Numbered from the stretch's first letter, positions 24,484 through 33,724 are shown. The stretch: 64,000 bases of DNA from JANNPJ01 sp965200525 (GCA_965200525.1 OZ241368.1:6634001-6698000), one strand, 5' to 3'. Made by a program: numbers and translations. Notes: generated from the letters alone by a model not told the origin.

Positions 24484-26624
24484 GCGTCACCGAATCCGGC
24501 ACCGACTCCACCCTGCGGGCCGAGTTCGCCGCCGCGCTGCCGGACGAGGTCGTCACCAGCGCCCTGGTCCGCGACGTCGCGCTGCCGAACGACGCCGGCA
24601 CCCTGGCCCTGATCACCCTCGACAACGGGCTCGACCACACCAAGCCGACCACCTTCGGCCCGCGCGGGCTGTTCGGCCTGCAGGCCGCGCTCGACCTGGT
24701 CGAGGAGCGGGCCCGGGCCGGCGAGATCGTCGCCGTCGGCCTCACCGGCAAGCCGTTCATCTTCGCCGTCGGCGCCGACCTCGGCATGGTCAAGGCCGGC
24801 GGCACCCGGGAGCAGGCGCTGCTGGTCGGGCAACTGGGGCACGCCCAGTTCCGCCGGCTGGGCGAGCTGTGCGTGCCCTCGTTCGCCTACGTGAACGGCG
24901 CCGTGATGGGCGGCGGCCTGGAGATCGCCCTGCACTGCACCTACCGCACGCTGTCGGCCGGCATCCCGGCGCTGGCGCTGCCGGAGTGCTTCCTCGGGCT
25001 GGTCCCGGGCTGGGGCGGCACCTACCTGCTGCCGAACCTGATCGGGGCCCAGAAGGCGCTCGAGGTGATCATCAGCAACCCGCTCAACCAGAACCGGATG
25101 CTCAACGGCAGCAAGGCGTTCCAGTTCGGCATCGGCGACGCGCTGTTCGAGCCGGCCGACTTCCTGGAGCGGTCGCTGTTCTGGACCTCGGCCGTGCTGC
25201 GGGGCGAGATCGTCCTCAGCCGGCCCGAGATCGACCGCACGCCCGAGACCTGGGACGCCGCCGTGGCCGGGGCCAGGGCCTTCGCCGACCTCAAGGTCAG
25301 CGGAGCCGCGCCGGCCCCCTACCGGGCTCTCGACCTGGTCACGCTGGCCCGGACGGCCGACCGGGACACCGCCTTCGCGGCCGAGGACGAGGCGCTGGCC
25401 GACCTCTCCCTGAGCCAGGAGCTGCGGGCCGGCCTGTATGCCTTCGACCTGGTCACCAAGCGGGCCAAGCGGCCGGCCGGGGCGCCGGACAAGAACCTGG
25501 CCCGGCCGGTGACCACGATCGGCATCGTGGGGGCCGGCCTGATGGCCAGCCAGTTCGCCCTGCTGTTCGTCCGCCGGCTGAAGGTCCCGGTGATCATCAC
25601 CGACCTGGACCAGGCCCGGGTGGACAAGGGCGTCGGCTACGTCCACGGCGAGCTCGACAAGCTGCTGGCCAAAGGTCGGCTCAGCCCGGACGCCGCCAAC
25701 CGGCTCAAGGCCCTGGTCACCGGCTCGACCGACAAGGCCGGCTTCGCCGCCGCCGACGTCGTCATCGAGGCCGTGTTCGAGGAGCTGTCGGTCAAGAAGC
25801 AGGTGTTCGCCGAGGTCGAGGCGGTCGTCTCCGACACCTGCCTGCTGCTGACCAACACCTCCTCGCTGTCGGTCACCGAGATGGCGGCCGACCTCAAGCA
25901 CCCCGAGCGGTTGGTCGGCTTCCACTTCTTCAACCCGGTGGCAGTGCTGCCGCTGCTGGAGATCGTCCGCGGTGAGCAGACCGACGACGCCTCGCTGGCC
26001 ACCGCGTTCAAGGTCAGCCGGGAGATCAAGAAGTCCTCGGTGCTGGTCAAGGACGCGCCCGCGTTCGTCGTCAACCGGTTGCTGACCCGGTTCCTGGGCG
26101 AGGTGACGGCGGCCGTCGACGAGGGCACCGACCCGGCCGTGGCCGACCGGGCCCTGGCCCCGCTCGGGCTGCCGATGCCACCGTTCGTGCTGCTGCAGCT
26201 GGTCGGGCCGGCCATCGGCCTGCACGTCGCCAAGACCCTGCACGGCTACTACCCGGACCGGTTCGGGGTCTCGGACAACCTGCGCCGGCTGGTCGAGGCG
26301 GGCAAGCCCGGCATTTGGTCCTGGACCGCCGAGGGCAAGCCCTACCTGGCTGACGACACCAAGGCCCTGTTGCAGGTCGGCGACGCCCCGCAGACCGAGG
26401 AGCAGGTGCGCGTGCGGGCCCTCGAGGCCGTGGCCGAGGAGATCGGCCTGATGCTCGACGAGGGCGTGGTCGAGCAGCCGCAGGACGTCGACCTGTGCAT
26501 GATCATGGGGGCCGGTTGGCCGTTCCACCTGGGCGGCATCACGCCCTACCTGGACCGTGAGGGCATCTCGGAGAAGGTCACCGGCCGGCGCTTCCTGCCC
26601 GCGGGGGTCGCCACTCTGCCGTGA
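24480..26624 (+). CDS. fadB: Fatty-acid oxidation multifunctional protein (enoyl-CoA hydratase / 3-hydroxyacyl-CoA dehydrogenase)
   Basis: 714 residues. The N-terminal crotonase domain (1-300) carries the oxyanion-hole motifs (FIFAVGADLG, NGAVMGGGLEIALHC) and the catalytic region LPECFLGLVPGWGG. The 3-hydroxyacyl-CoA dehydrogenase part has the NAD-binding GIVGAGLMAS near residue 345, GFHFFNPVAVLPLLE, and the C-terminal helical domain. Together with the coupled fadA it converts enoyl-CoA to acetyl-CoA plus a shortened acyl-CoA. Followed by a large composite hairpin. Confidence 0.95.
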   Translation: MSVTESGTDSTLRAEFAAALPDEVVTSALVRDVALPNDAGTLALITLDNGLDHTKPTTFGPRGLFGLQAALDLVEERARAGEIVAVGLTGKPFIFAVGADLGMVKAGGTREQALLVGQLGHAQFRRLGELCVPSFAYVNGAVMGGGLEIALHCTYRTLSAGIPALALPECFLGLVPGWGGTYLLPNLIGAQKALEVIISNPLNQNRMLNGSKAFQFGIGDALFEPADFLERSLFWTSAVLRGEIVLSRPEIDRTPETWDAAVAGARAFADLKVSGAAPAPYRALDLVTLARTADRDTAFAAEDEALADLSLSQELRAGLYAFDLVTKRAKRPAGAPDKNLARPVTTIGIVGAGLMASQFALLFVRRLKVPVIITDLDQARVDKGVGYVHGELDKLLAKGRLSPDAANRLKALVTGSTDKAGFAAADVVIEAVFEELSVKKQVFAEVEAVVSDTCLLLTNTSSLSVTEMAADLKHPERLVGFHFFNPVAVLPLLEIVRGEQTDDASLATAFKVSREIKKSSVLVKDAPAFVVNRLLTRFLGEVTAAVDEGTDPAVADRALAPLGLPMPPFVLLQLVGPAIGLHVAKTLHGYYPDRFGVSDNLRRLVEAGKPGIWSWTAEGKPYLADDTKALLQVGDAPQTEEQVRVRALEAVAEEIGLMLDEGVVEQPQDVDLCMIMGAGWPFHLGGITPYLDREGISEKVTGRRFLPAGVATLP

Positions 26625-26660
26625 CCCACCGGGCCCGCGAGCCCGTTCCGCAGCATCAAA

Positions 26661-26726
26661 CGGGTGCCCGTTTCAGTCACTCAGAGCGATGATTTTCTCG
26701 TCCTGAGTGGCTCAGCCGGGCACCCG
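26661..26726 (+). terminator. 66-nt composite stem-loop after fadB
   Basis: Outer stem CGGGTGCCCG/CGGGCACCCG (10 bp) and inner stem CACTCAG/CTGAGTG (7 bp) are separated by symmetric 7-nt internal strands; the apical loop is AT-rich. Strong secondary structure at the end of the fadAB operon, without a T-run. A terminator or processing site is likely. Confidence 0.6.
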
Positions 26727-26792
26727 AGTGCTTTGGGTGACGAGTTTGCCCGTTCACGATCAATTCTTGGTGTGTCCGTCGCGGATAGTCAC

Positions 26793-26798
26793 TAGCGT
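26793..26798 (+). promoter_or_regulatory. Putative -10 box of leaderless gene at 26805
   Basis: TAGCGT lies 6 nt before ATG 26805. Confidence 0.45.
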
Positions 26799-26804
26799 GG
26801 TCGA

Positions 26805-27620
26805 ATGCCCACCGTCGACCAGCCCGGCCAGCACACGTCCCACTTCTCCCCACCGCTTCGCCAGTGCGTCCTGGCGGTCAGCGTGCTGAGCGACGTCGAC
26901 GTGATCCCCACCGACGACGGTGTGATGCTGCCCGGGCCGGGCAGCACCGTGATCAGCTGGTCCGCGATCAGCGACGCGATCGGCCCGCACGACCCGCACG
27001 GCGCCGTGGCCCGCTCGCGGGTCGAGGTGCTGCTGCGACTGCACCGGCTTGCCCTCGACCTCGGGGACGACGCGGCCCAGCACTTCCACTCGGCGTCCCG
27101 GGTGGTGGCCCTGCCGGCCGAGCACAGCGAGCACCCCGGGCCCGACTGGGTCCAGGAGACCCTGCGCGGCGACGCGCTGCACCTGGGGATCGGCGTCCAC
27201 GGCCTGCTCGACGCCCCGGACCGCACCGTCCCGGTGCCGCCGTCCGTGCTGGCCGCCCTGGGCGTGCCCGCCGCGAGCTGGTGGCCCCGGCTGCGCGAGC
27301 ACTCGGAGCGGATGGGCGCGCTGTCGGCGTCCCGGCTGGCCCGGGACGGCGCGAGCGGCCTGGTCCGGCCGGTCGGCGGCTGCGACGTCCTGGCCCTGCT
27401 GACGTCCCGCACGCTGCGCCGGCACCTGGCCGACGGCGACGGCACCGGGATGCGGGCGCTGGCCGTGCCGACCCGGCTGCGCGGCTGGTACGACATCGCC
27501 CGGGTCGACCCGGCGTTCGTCCGGGCCGCCTGGTCGCTGACCGACGAGGCCGACCGGGGCGTGCCGGTGCCGCTGCTGGTGACGGCGGACGAGGTCACCC
27601 TGCCGTTCAGCCTGGCCTGA
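26805..27620 (+). CDS. Hypothetical protein
   Basis: 271-residue protein of unknown family; no membrane helices or signal peptide. The first part has LRQCVLAVSVLSDVDVIP and a charged segment with VARSRVEVLLRLHRLALDLGDD, and the second part TRLRGWYDIARVDPAFVRAAWSLTDEADRGVPVPLLV. No nucleotide-binding or catalytic motif stands out. Codon use is like its neighbours, so it is a real gene. It starts with ATG 6 nt after TAGCGT and stands alone between fadB and the convergent dxs. Confidence 0.75.
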   Translation: MPTVDQPGQHTSHFSPPLRQCVLAVSVLSDVDVIPTDDGVMLPGPGSTVISWSAISDAIGPHDPHGAVARSRVEVLLRLHRLALDLGDDAAQHFHSASRVVALPAEHSEHPGPDWVQETLRGDALHLGIGVHGLLDAPDRTVPVPPSVLAALGVPAASWWPRLREHSERMGALSASRLARDGASGLVRPVGGCDVLALLTSRTLRRHLADGDGTGMRALAVPTRLRGWYDIARVDPAFVRAAWSLTDEADRGVPVPLLVTADEVTLPFSLA

Positions 27621-27660
27621 GCTCTCACGCGAGATCTTGCCTGAGCTCCTGCCTGAGCTC
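27615..27660. repeat. Three copies of GCCTGAGCTC at convergent gene ends
   Basis: The decamer occurs at 27615-27624, 27639-27648 and 27651-27660, the first overlapping the stop codon of the upstream gene. Each copy contains GAGCTC, itself a palindrome. It looks like local duplication of the 3' end. Confidence 0.6.
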
Positions 27661-27670
27661 TGGCCGGGCT

Positions 27671-29563
27671 CTAGGCGAGGTCGGCCAGGGTTGCTTCCTG
27701 GCGGGCGAAGTGCTCGATCACGTCGCGGCCGACCGCCTGAGCGGTGAGGCCGATCCGCTCCAGCACCTGGTCGCGGCTGGCGTGGTCCAGGAACTGCTGC
27801 GGGATGCCGAACCCGCGGACCACGGTCGGGACCCGGGCCGCCCGCAGCGCCGTCGTGACGTGCGAGGCCACTCCCCCGGCGACGCCGTTGTCCTCGACCA
27901 CCACGACCAGCTGGTGCCGGGCGGCGAGGGCGGGCAGCGCGGCGTCCACCGGCAGCACCCAGCGCGGGTCGACCACGGTGACCCCGATGCCCTGCTGGGC
28001 CAGGCCAGCGGCCACCTCGAGGCCGAGCGCGACCATCGAGCCGACCGCGATCAGCAGCACGTCCAGCTCGCCCTGACGAGCCAGCACGTCCATCCCGCCG
28101 ATCCGGTCGATCGCGACCACCTCGTCCGGGACGGCGCCCTTCTGGTACCGCAGCACGGTCGGGCCGTCGTCGATCGCGACCGCCTCGCGCAGCAGCTCCC
28201 GCAACCGGGGCGCGTCCCGCGGGGCCGAGATCCGGATCCCCGGGACCAGGCCGAGCAGGGAAAGGTCCCACATGCCGTTGTGGCTGGCGCCGTCGTCCCC
28301 GGTGACGCCGGCCCGGTCGAGCACGAACGTGACCCCCTCGCGGTGCAGGGCGACGTCCATCAGCACCTGGTCGAAGGCCCGGTTGACGAACGTGGCGTAG
28401 AGCGCGACCACCGGGTGCAGCCCGCCGTGGGCCATTCCGGCGGCACTGGTGACAGCGTGCTGCTCAGCGATGCCGACGTCGAAAACCCTTGACGGATAAC
28501 GCTTCGCGAACCGGTGCAGGCCGACCGGGATGAGCATCGCGGCGGTCACCCCGACCACGTCGGGCCGCTCGTCGGCGACGGCCAGGATCTCCTCGGCGAA
28601 CACGCTGGTCCAGCTCTTGCCGCCGCTCTTCAGCGGGGCACCGGTCTCCGGGTCGATGATGCCGATGCCGTGGAACTGGTCGGCCTCGTCGTTCTCGGCC
28701 AGGGCATAGCCGCGGCCCTTCTGGGTGATCGCGTGCACCAGCACCGGACCGCCGAAACCCTTGGCCTGCACCAGGGCCCGCTCCATGGCCTCGATGTCGT
28801 GACCGTCGACCGGGCCGACGTACTTCAGCCCCAGATCCTCGAACAGGCCCTGCGGGGCCACGATGTCCTTGATTCCCTTCTTGACGCCGTGCAGCGTCTC
28901 GTAAGCCAGCCGGCCCGGCGCGCCGCCGCGCTGCAGCACCGACTTGCCCAGGTCGAGCACCCGCTCGTATCCCTGAGCGGTGCGCAATTTGGTCAGCCGC
29001 TCGGCCAGGCCGCCGATCGTGGGGGCGTACGACCGCTCGTTGTCGTTGACCACGACGACCAGGTTCCGGTCGGTGCCGATGGCGATGTTGTTCAGCGCCT
29101 CCCAGGCCATCCCGCCGGTCAGCGCGCCGTCACCGACCACGGCGACGACGTGCCGGTCGCTGTGGCCGAGCAACTGGTTGGCCTTGGCCAGACCGTCGGC
29201 CCAGGACAGGGAGGTGGTGGCATGGCTGTTCTCGACGATGTCGTGCTCGGACTCGGCCCGGCAGGGGTAACCGGACAGGCCGTCCTTACGGCGCAGTGCG
29301 GAGAAGTCGTGCCGGCCGGTGACCAGCTTGTGCACGTACGACTGGTGGCCGGTGTCGAACACCACCTGGTCGCGGGGCGACTCGAAGACCCGGTGCACGG
29401 CCAGGGTGAGCTCGACGACGCCGAGGTTGGGTCCGAGGTGGCCGCCGGTCCGTGAGACCTCCCGGATCAGGAAGGCCCGGATCTGCTGGGCCAGATCGTC
29501 CAGTTCCTCTCGGGACAGGCCGCGCAGATCCTTCGGTTCGCGAATGTTCGCGAGAGCCACCAT
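27671..29563 (-). CDS. dxs: 1-deoxy-D-xylulose-5-phosphate synthase
   Basis: 630-residue thiamine-diphosphate enzyme condensing pyruvate and glyceraldehyde 3-phosphate, the first step of the MEP isoprenoid pathway. The ThDP motif runs from GDGALTGGMAWEALN to the NDNERSYAP segment; TGHQSYVHK, the DRAGVTGDDG strand and the transketolase C-terminal domain (about 490-620) are intact. ATG 29563 is preferred over ATG 29572 because GGAGGAG then lies 9 nt upstream rather than touching the start. The gene follows the RNase D-fadAB block as in Streptomyces and mycobacteria. Confidence 0.96.
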   Translation of the reverse strand: MVALANIREPKDLRGLSREELDDLAQQIRAFLIREVSRTGGHLGPNLGVVELTLAVHRVFESPRDQVVFDTGHQSYVHKLVTGRHDFSALRRKDGLSGYPCRAESEHDIVENSHATTSLSWADGLAKANQLLGHSDRHVVAVVGDGALTGGMAWEALNNIAIGTDRNLVVVVNDNERSYAPTIGGLAERLTKLRTAQGYERVLDLGKSVLQRGGAPGRLAYETLHGVKKGIKDIVAPQGLFEDLGLKYVGPVDGHDIEAMERALVQAKGFGGPVLVHAITQKGRGYALAENDEADQFHGIGIIDPETGAPLKSGGKSWTSVFAEEILAVADERPDVVGVTAAMLIPVGLHRFAKRYPSRVFDVGIAEQHAVTSAAGMAHGGLHPVVALYATFVNRAFDQVLMDVALHREGVTFVLDRAGVTGDDGASHNGMWDLSLLGLVPGIRISAPRDAPRLRELLREAVAIDDGPTVLRYQKGAVPDEVVAIDRIGGMDVLARQGELDVLLIAVGSMVALGLEVAAGLAQQGIGVTVVDPRWVLPVDAALPALAARHQLVVVVEDNGVAGGVASHVTTALRAARVPTVVRGFGIPQQFLDHASRDQVLERIGLTAQAVGRDVIEHFARQEATLADLA

Positions 29564-29957
29564 GTAACGCATCTCCTCCGACGAGCCGAGCCTCAAGTCT
29601 AGGTGGGCCCCCAACTCCCCGCCCTCCAGCCCTCTCAACATCCTCCCCCGGCCCGCCTCTCTCAACGTGACCCCCAGCACTCCCACCCCCAGCACTCCCA
29701 CCCCCATGCACTCCCACCCCCGGCGCCCCCCGGCCCGCGTTTCAGGCCGAACCGGGATCCTTGCTCCGACTTTGCTCCCGTTGGCCCCGCCCAGACCGGC
29801 AAATGAAAGGATTCACCACCAGAGCGGCGGGGCCAGCTGGAGCAAAAGTCGGTGCGACGTCCATCGAGCCGCTCAGTCAGAAGCCAAGCCGGCCGACGGA
29901 CGAGGTCAGAGGCAAACCGAACCGGCCGACGGACCGGGCCCGACGCGGCGGACCGGG
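29564..29957. other. 394-bp gap with a 15-bp tandem repeat
   Basis: No convincing gene is seen. At 29671-29716 the 15-nt unit CCCCCAGCACTCCCA is repeated 2.9 times, the last copy with one inserted T. The remainder is the dxs upstream region and non-coding DNA of somewhat lower GC. Confidence 0.65.
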
Positions 29958-30332
29958 TCAGAGGCGGGGGATGTGAAGGCGGCCGCGCAGGGACTGCTCG
30001 ATCAGCTGGACGCCACGGGCTGCCGCCAGCAGCCGGGCCTGCTCCTGCTCGATGGCCTGCAGCATCTGGTCCATCACGCCGGGCTCAAGATCGTCGCCCA
30101 GCTCGGCCCGGATCCGGCTCAGCGAGCGGGTCAGGGCCTGCCGGGCGCCGGCCACCTGCTGGCCCGCCAGCCAGCACAGGCCGAGCGGGTGGCGGCGCAG
30201 CACCGGATAGCCGCGAAAGTCGGCCGGACACAGGTCGAGCAGCCACGACGAGGCCGCCTGTTCCCAGTCCGGGGTGCCGGCCGGCGGGACCGGGGCCGGC
30301 CAGCCCGGGGGAACGGAGGTGGATCCGGCCAA
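29958..30332 (-). CDS. Conserved hypothetical helical protein downstream of ROK gene
   Basis: About 124 residues, mostly helical: WEQAASSWLLDLCPADFRGY, then RRHPLGLCWLAGQQVAGARQAL, and a C-terminal coiled coil (DQMLQAIEQEQARLLAAARG). Similar small proteins are known beside actinobacterial genes but I cannot name a function. The start is uncertain: TTG 30332 is used here, while a CTG at 30341 would overlap the ROK stop. It is the last gene of the minus-strand ABC transporter/ROK run. Confidence 0.6.
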   Translation of the reverse strand: MAGSTSVPPGWPAPVPPAGTPDWEQAASSWLLDLCPADFRGYPVLRRHPLGLCWLAGQQVAGARQALTRSLSRIRAELGDDLEPGVMDQMLQAIEQEQARLLAAARGVQLIEQSLRGRLHIPRL

Positions 30333-30337
30333 GGCGG

Positions 30338-31540
30338 TCAGCCCAGAACCTTGGCCGGATCGGCGAGAACGTTCTCCAGGGCGTACTCGGCCGCACCGAG
30401 CAGCACCGCGTCGCCGGCCAGTTCCGGGACGGAGACGGTCAGCTGCTCCAGCGGCGCCCGCAGCGCCGTGGCCGAGAGCGTGCGGTCGACGCGTTCGGCC
30501 ACCAGCGGGTACAGGTCCCGCAGCAGGCCGCCGAGCACGATCAACCGCGGGTTGAGCAGGTTGACCACATTGGCCAGCCCGACCCCGAGGTACTGGGCCA
30601 CGCCGTCCAGCTGGTCGGCCCGCTTCGGCCCACCGGCCCGGAGCAGGGCCACCACCTGGTCGTTGCCCGACCCCTCGGGCAGGCCGAGGGCCCGGGCCAT
30701 GGCCTCGGTCCCGATCTCGGTCTCCCAGCAGCCCCGGGCCCCGCACCGGCAGCGCCGGCCACCCCGGCGGATGGTCATGTGCCCCAGCTCACCGGCGTAG
30801 CCGCCGGCGCCGGCCAGCGGCCGACCACCGACGATCACGCCACAGCCGACGCCGACCTCGCCCTCGACGAAGACGACGTCGTCGACGCCCCGGGCCACCC
30901 CGCGCATGTGCTCCGCGAGGACGCCGAGGTCGCCGTCGTTGCCGATCCGCACCGGCAGCTCGCGGATGTCGCGAGCCTCCAGCGCGGCCAGCAGAAGATC
31001 ACCCAGCGGCGCGTCCTGCCAACCCAGGTTGGGCGCGAACCGGACGTTGCCGTCCGCTCCGTGCACCACCCCGGGCACGGCCACACCGAGACCGAGCACC
31101 CGGCCCGCCTTGGGCGAGGCCAGCAGTTCCCGGCCGATCGCCGCCAGCAGGCCGGCGATCGCCCCGGCCGAGCTGTCGTGGACCTGCCGGCTCCGGCGGG
31201 CCACCACGGACCCGCCGAGGCCGATCAGAGCCATCGACACCCGGCCGACGGCCACGTCGGCGGCCAGCACCTGTACCGTCTCGGGGCAGGTGCGGACCAC
31301 CGGCGACGGCCGGCCGGCCTTGGTCGGGCCGCCCGCGGATGCGGGCTGGCCCGGTTCTTGCACCACGGCACCGAGGGTCGCCAGTTCGGCGACCAGCCCG
31401 GCGACCGTGCTCCGGTTGAGACCAGTCAGATCGGTGAGTTCGGCCCGCCTCATCGCGCCACCGACGTGCAGGTGGTGCAGCAGATCCGAGAGGTTGTGCC
31501 GGCGGATGTCCGGCGCGCCCCCGATCCGCTGCCGGGTCAA
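30338..31540 (-). CDS. ROK-family transcriptional regulator / sugar-binding protein
   Basis: 400 residues. An N-terminal winged helix-turn-helix (about 15-70, MRRAELTDLTGLNRSTVAGL) is joined to a ROK (repressor, ORF, kinase) domain with the Zn motif CRCGARGCWE, GGYAGELGHM and LGGLLRDLYPLV. ROK regulators with this layout, such as XylR, repress sugar-utilisation genes and release DNA upon sugar binding. TTG 31540 overlaps the permease stop (TTGA). The probable target is the palindrome upstream of the binding-protein gene (34954-34990). Confidence 0.9.
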   Translation of the reverse strand: MTRQRIGGAPDIRRHNLSDLLHHLHVGGAMRRAELTDLTGLNRSTVAGLVAELATLGAVVQEPGQPASAGGPTKAGRPSPVVRTCPETVQVLAADVAVGRVSMALIGLGGSVVARRSRQVHDSSAGAIAGLLAAIGRELLASPKAGRVLGLGVAVPGVVHGADGNVRFAPNLGWQDAPLGDLLLAALEARDIRELPVRIGNDGDLGVLAEHMRGVARGVDDVVFVEGEVGVGCGVIVGGRPLAGAGGYAGELGHMTIRRGGRRCRCGARGCWETEIGTEAMARALGLPEGSGNDQVVALLRAGGPKRADQLDGVAQYLGVGLANVVNLLNPRLIVLGGLLRDLYPLVAERVDRTLSATALRAPLEQLTVSVPELAGDAVLLGAAEYALENVLADPAKVLG

Positions 31541-32793
31541 CTTCCGGTGGCGGCAGCCCGTCGCCGGGAGAGCGCGTCAACGCTCGCAGCCAGCAGCAGC
31601 ACCAGCCCGGTGACGATGAACTGGACACCGGCCTTCTGCGTGATCAGCGGCAGGCCGTTCTGCACCACACCGATCACAAGACCACCCAGGACGGCGTCGA
31701 TGATCCGGCCCTTGCCGCCGAACAGTGACGTGCCACCGATGACGGCCGCGCCGACCGCGTACAGCAGGGTGGTCGTACCGCCGGTCAGGGACGACACCGA
31801 GTTGGCGTAGGACGCCAGCAGGATGCCGCCGATCGCGGCCATGCCCGACCCGATGGCGAAGCAGGCGATCTTGATGCCGGCCACGTTGATGCCGGCCCGG
31901 CGGGCGGCCTCGGCGTTGCCACCGACGGCGTAGACGTGCCGGCCGAACGAGGTGCGGTTCAGCACGAAGCCGAGCACGACCATGAAGGCCAGGGTGAACG
32001 GCACGATGACCGGGACACCCTTGAGCGACTTGACGATGATGTTGGTCGAGCGCTCCTGGTTCAGGACGGCCGTGGCCACCCCGAGAATGACCGCCAGGAA
32101 AAGGATCTTGCCGCCGAGCACCGCGAACGGGGGGTTCGACAGGCCGGACGACTGGCGGCTGCGGAAGGTGATCAGGGTCATCAGGGCGTATCCACCCACG
32201 ATGACCAGGAACACGATCCAACCCCAGAGCGGGGTCATGTTGTTGTTCTCCAGCGCCAGGATCAGGCTGCTGTTGACCGGAATGGTGCCGCCCTCACCGA
32301 TGATCAGCAGCAGCACGCCCTGCATCCCGAGGAAGGCGGCCAGGGAGACCACGAAGGAGGGGATGTTGAGTTCGGCCACCAGGACGCCGATCACCGTCCC
32401 GACGAGGGCGCCGAAGGCGACGCAGGCGGCGAACGCGAGCGGCCAGGCCACGCCGTGATTAGTCATCAGAACGGCCATGAATGCGGCCGAGGCCCCGGCG
32501 GTGTAACCGGCGGCCAGGTCGATCTCACCCAGCAGCAGGACGAAGATCAGACCCATCGACACGAAAATGATCGGAGCCGCCTGCGGAAGCAGGTTGGCCA
32601 GATTTCGGGTCGAGGCGAACGTCGACGGCTGCAGGATGCTGAAGAAGATGACCAGCGCGATCAGGCCGGCGATGGCCGGCGCCGAGCCGACGTCACCGCC
32701 GCGCAGGCGATCCAGGTAGGCGCTGACCTCGGTGCCGATGGTGCGCTTGGGCTCGGGGATGCCGGCCCGGTCTCTCGTGTCGATGGCGGTCAC
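31537..32793 (-). CDS. Sugar ABC transporter permease (XylH-like)
   Basis: 418-residue membrane protein of the BPD_transp_2 (branched-chain/ribose-xylose) family with about ten helices and the FGxxxYAxGGNxxAARxxGI pattern (FGRHVYAVGGNAEAARRAG). GTG 32793 follows GGAGG at 7-nt spacing and overlaps the stop of the ATP-binding gene (GTGA). With the binding protein and ATPase it forms a xylose-type importer. Confidence 0.92.
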   Translation of the reverse strand: MTAIDTRDRAGIPEPKRTIGTEVSAYLDRLRGGDVGSAPAIAGLIALVIFFSILQPSTFASTRNLANLLPQAAPIIFVSMGLIFVLLLGEIDLAAGYTAGASAAFMAVLMTNHGVAWPLAFAACVAFGALVGTVIGVLVAELNIPSFVVSLAAFLGMQGVLLLIIGEGGTIPVNSSLILALENNNMTPLWGWIVFLVIVGGYALMTLITFRSRQSSGLSNPPFAVLGGKILFLAVILGVATAVLNQERSTNIIVKSLKGVPVIVPFTLAFMVVLGFVLNRTSFGRHVYAVGGNAEAARRAGINVAGIKIACFAIGSGMAAIGGILLASYANSVSSLTGGTTTLLYAVGAAVIGGTSLFGGKGRIIDAVLGGLVIGVVQNGLPLITQKAGVQFIVTGLVLLLAASVDALSRRRAAATGS

Positions 32794-33596
32794 GCCACAG
32801 CCTCCTTCGCAACCTCGGCGGGCAGGCCGAAGTCTCCACTGCGACCGGTCGTGATCAGCTCGACCACCTGGGTGTTGTTCAGATTGCGGGTGTCGATCTG
32901 AGCCGCGGTGCGCCCCAGGTACAGGGCGGCGATGCTGTCCGACACCTGCATGACGTCGTTGATGTTGTGCGAGATCAGCAGCACGCCGAGGCCGTTGTCG
33001 GCCAGCCGGCGGACCAGGTTGAGTACCTGCTCGGTCTGGGCCACACCGAGGGCGGCGGTCGGCTCGTCGAGGATCACGAGCTTGCTGTTCCACAGCACGG
33101 ACTTGGCGATGGCCACGGTCTGCCGCTGCCCACCGGACAGGCTGGACACCTTCTGCCGCACCGACTTCAGGGTTCGGACGGAAAGACCGGCCAGCGTTTC
33201 GGCAGCTCGGCGCTCCATCGAGAGCTCGTCGAGCGTGATGCCGTTGTGCATCTCGCGGCCCAGAAACATGTTCTGGACGACGTCGAGGTTGTCGCAGAGC
33301 GCGAGATCCTGGTAGACGACCTCGATGCCGAGGGCGGCCGACGCCTTCGGGGTGTGGACGGTGACCGAGCGACCGTCGAAGCGGTAGTCGCCGTCGTCGA
33401 ACGCGTAGATGCCGGCGATTCCCTTCACCAGCGTGGACTTTCCGGCGCCGTTGTCGCCGACCAGGGCGGTGACCTTGCCGGCCCAGACGTCGATCCCGGC
33501 GTCCTTGAGCACGTGCACCGCACCGAAGCTCTTGTTCATGCCGCGCAAACTCAGCAGCGGGGCACCGGCCCCCGAATCGGTCGTGCGGTCTGTCAT
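32790..33596 (-). CDS. Sugar ABC transporter ATP-binding protein (XylG-like, single domain)
   Basis: 268 residues. Walker A GDNGAGKST (47-55), signature LSGGQRQ, Walker B LVILDEPTAAL and the H-loop LLISHN are intact. Unlike the double-domain sugar ATPases such as XylG of E. coli it has one ATP-binding cassette, so it works as a homodimer. ATG 33596 has AGGAGA 6 nt upstream. It is preceded by a strong hairpin that separates it from the binding-protein gene. Confidence 0.93.
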   Translation of the reverse strand: MTDRTTDSGAGAPLLSLRGMNKSFGAVHVLKDAGIDVWAGKVTALVGDNGAGKSTLVKGIAGIYAFDDGDYRFDGRSVTVHTPKASAALGIEVVYQDLALCDNLDVVQNMFLGREMHNGITLDELSMERRAAETLAGLSVRTLKSVRQKVSSLSGGQRQTVAIAKSVLWNSKLVILDEPTAALGVAQTEQVLNLVRRLADNGLGVLLISHNINDVMQVSDSIAALYLGRTAAQIDTRNLNNTQVVELITTGRSGDFGLPAEVAKEAVA

Positions 33597-33639
33597 GACT
33601 TCTCCTAGGCCTTACCGCGAAGCTGAAACATTGGTACGC

Positions 33640-33675
33640 CGCGGGGACCGGGAGTTTTCATCGCCGGTCCCCGCG
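33640..33675 (-). terminator. Perfect 12-bp hairpin between binding-protein and ATPase genes
   Basis: CGCGGGGACCGG and its exact reverse complement flank a 12-nt loop. There is no T-run. It lies within the operon, so it may act as a partial terminator or a 3' stabiliser that gives more binding protein than ATPase or permease, a pattern known from other sugar ABC operons. Confidence 0.6.
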
Positions 33676-33724
33676 ACGGGCTTACGGGGTGGTGCTCAGA
33701 TGGTGCCGATCAGCGTGCGGTGGA

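Noticed and set aside
24453..26528. 691-codon minus-strand frame opposite fadB
   Set aside because: Shadow of the third-position GC bias; fadB is intact on the other strand.
29671..29716. Reading the tandem C-rich repeats as a CRISPR array
   Set aside because: Units are contiguous without spacers, only 15 nt long and three in number.
33640..33675. Reading this hairpin as a rho-independent terminator
   Set aside because: No T-run follows on the operon strand and downstream genes belong to the same transporter, so full termination would be odd.
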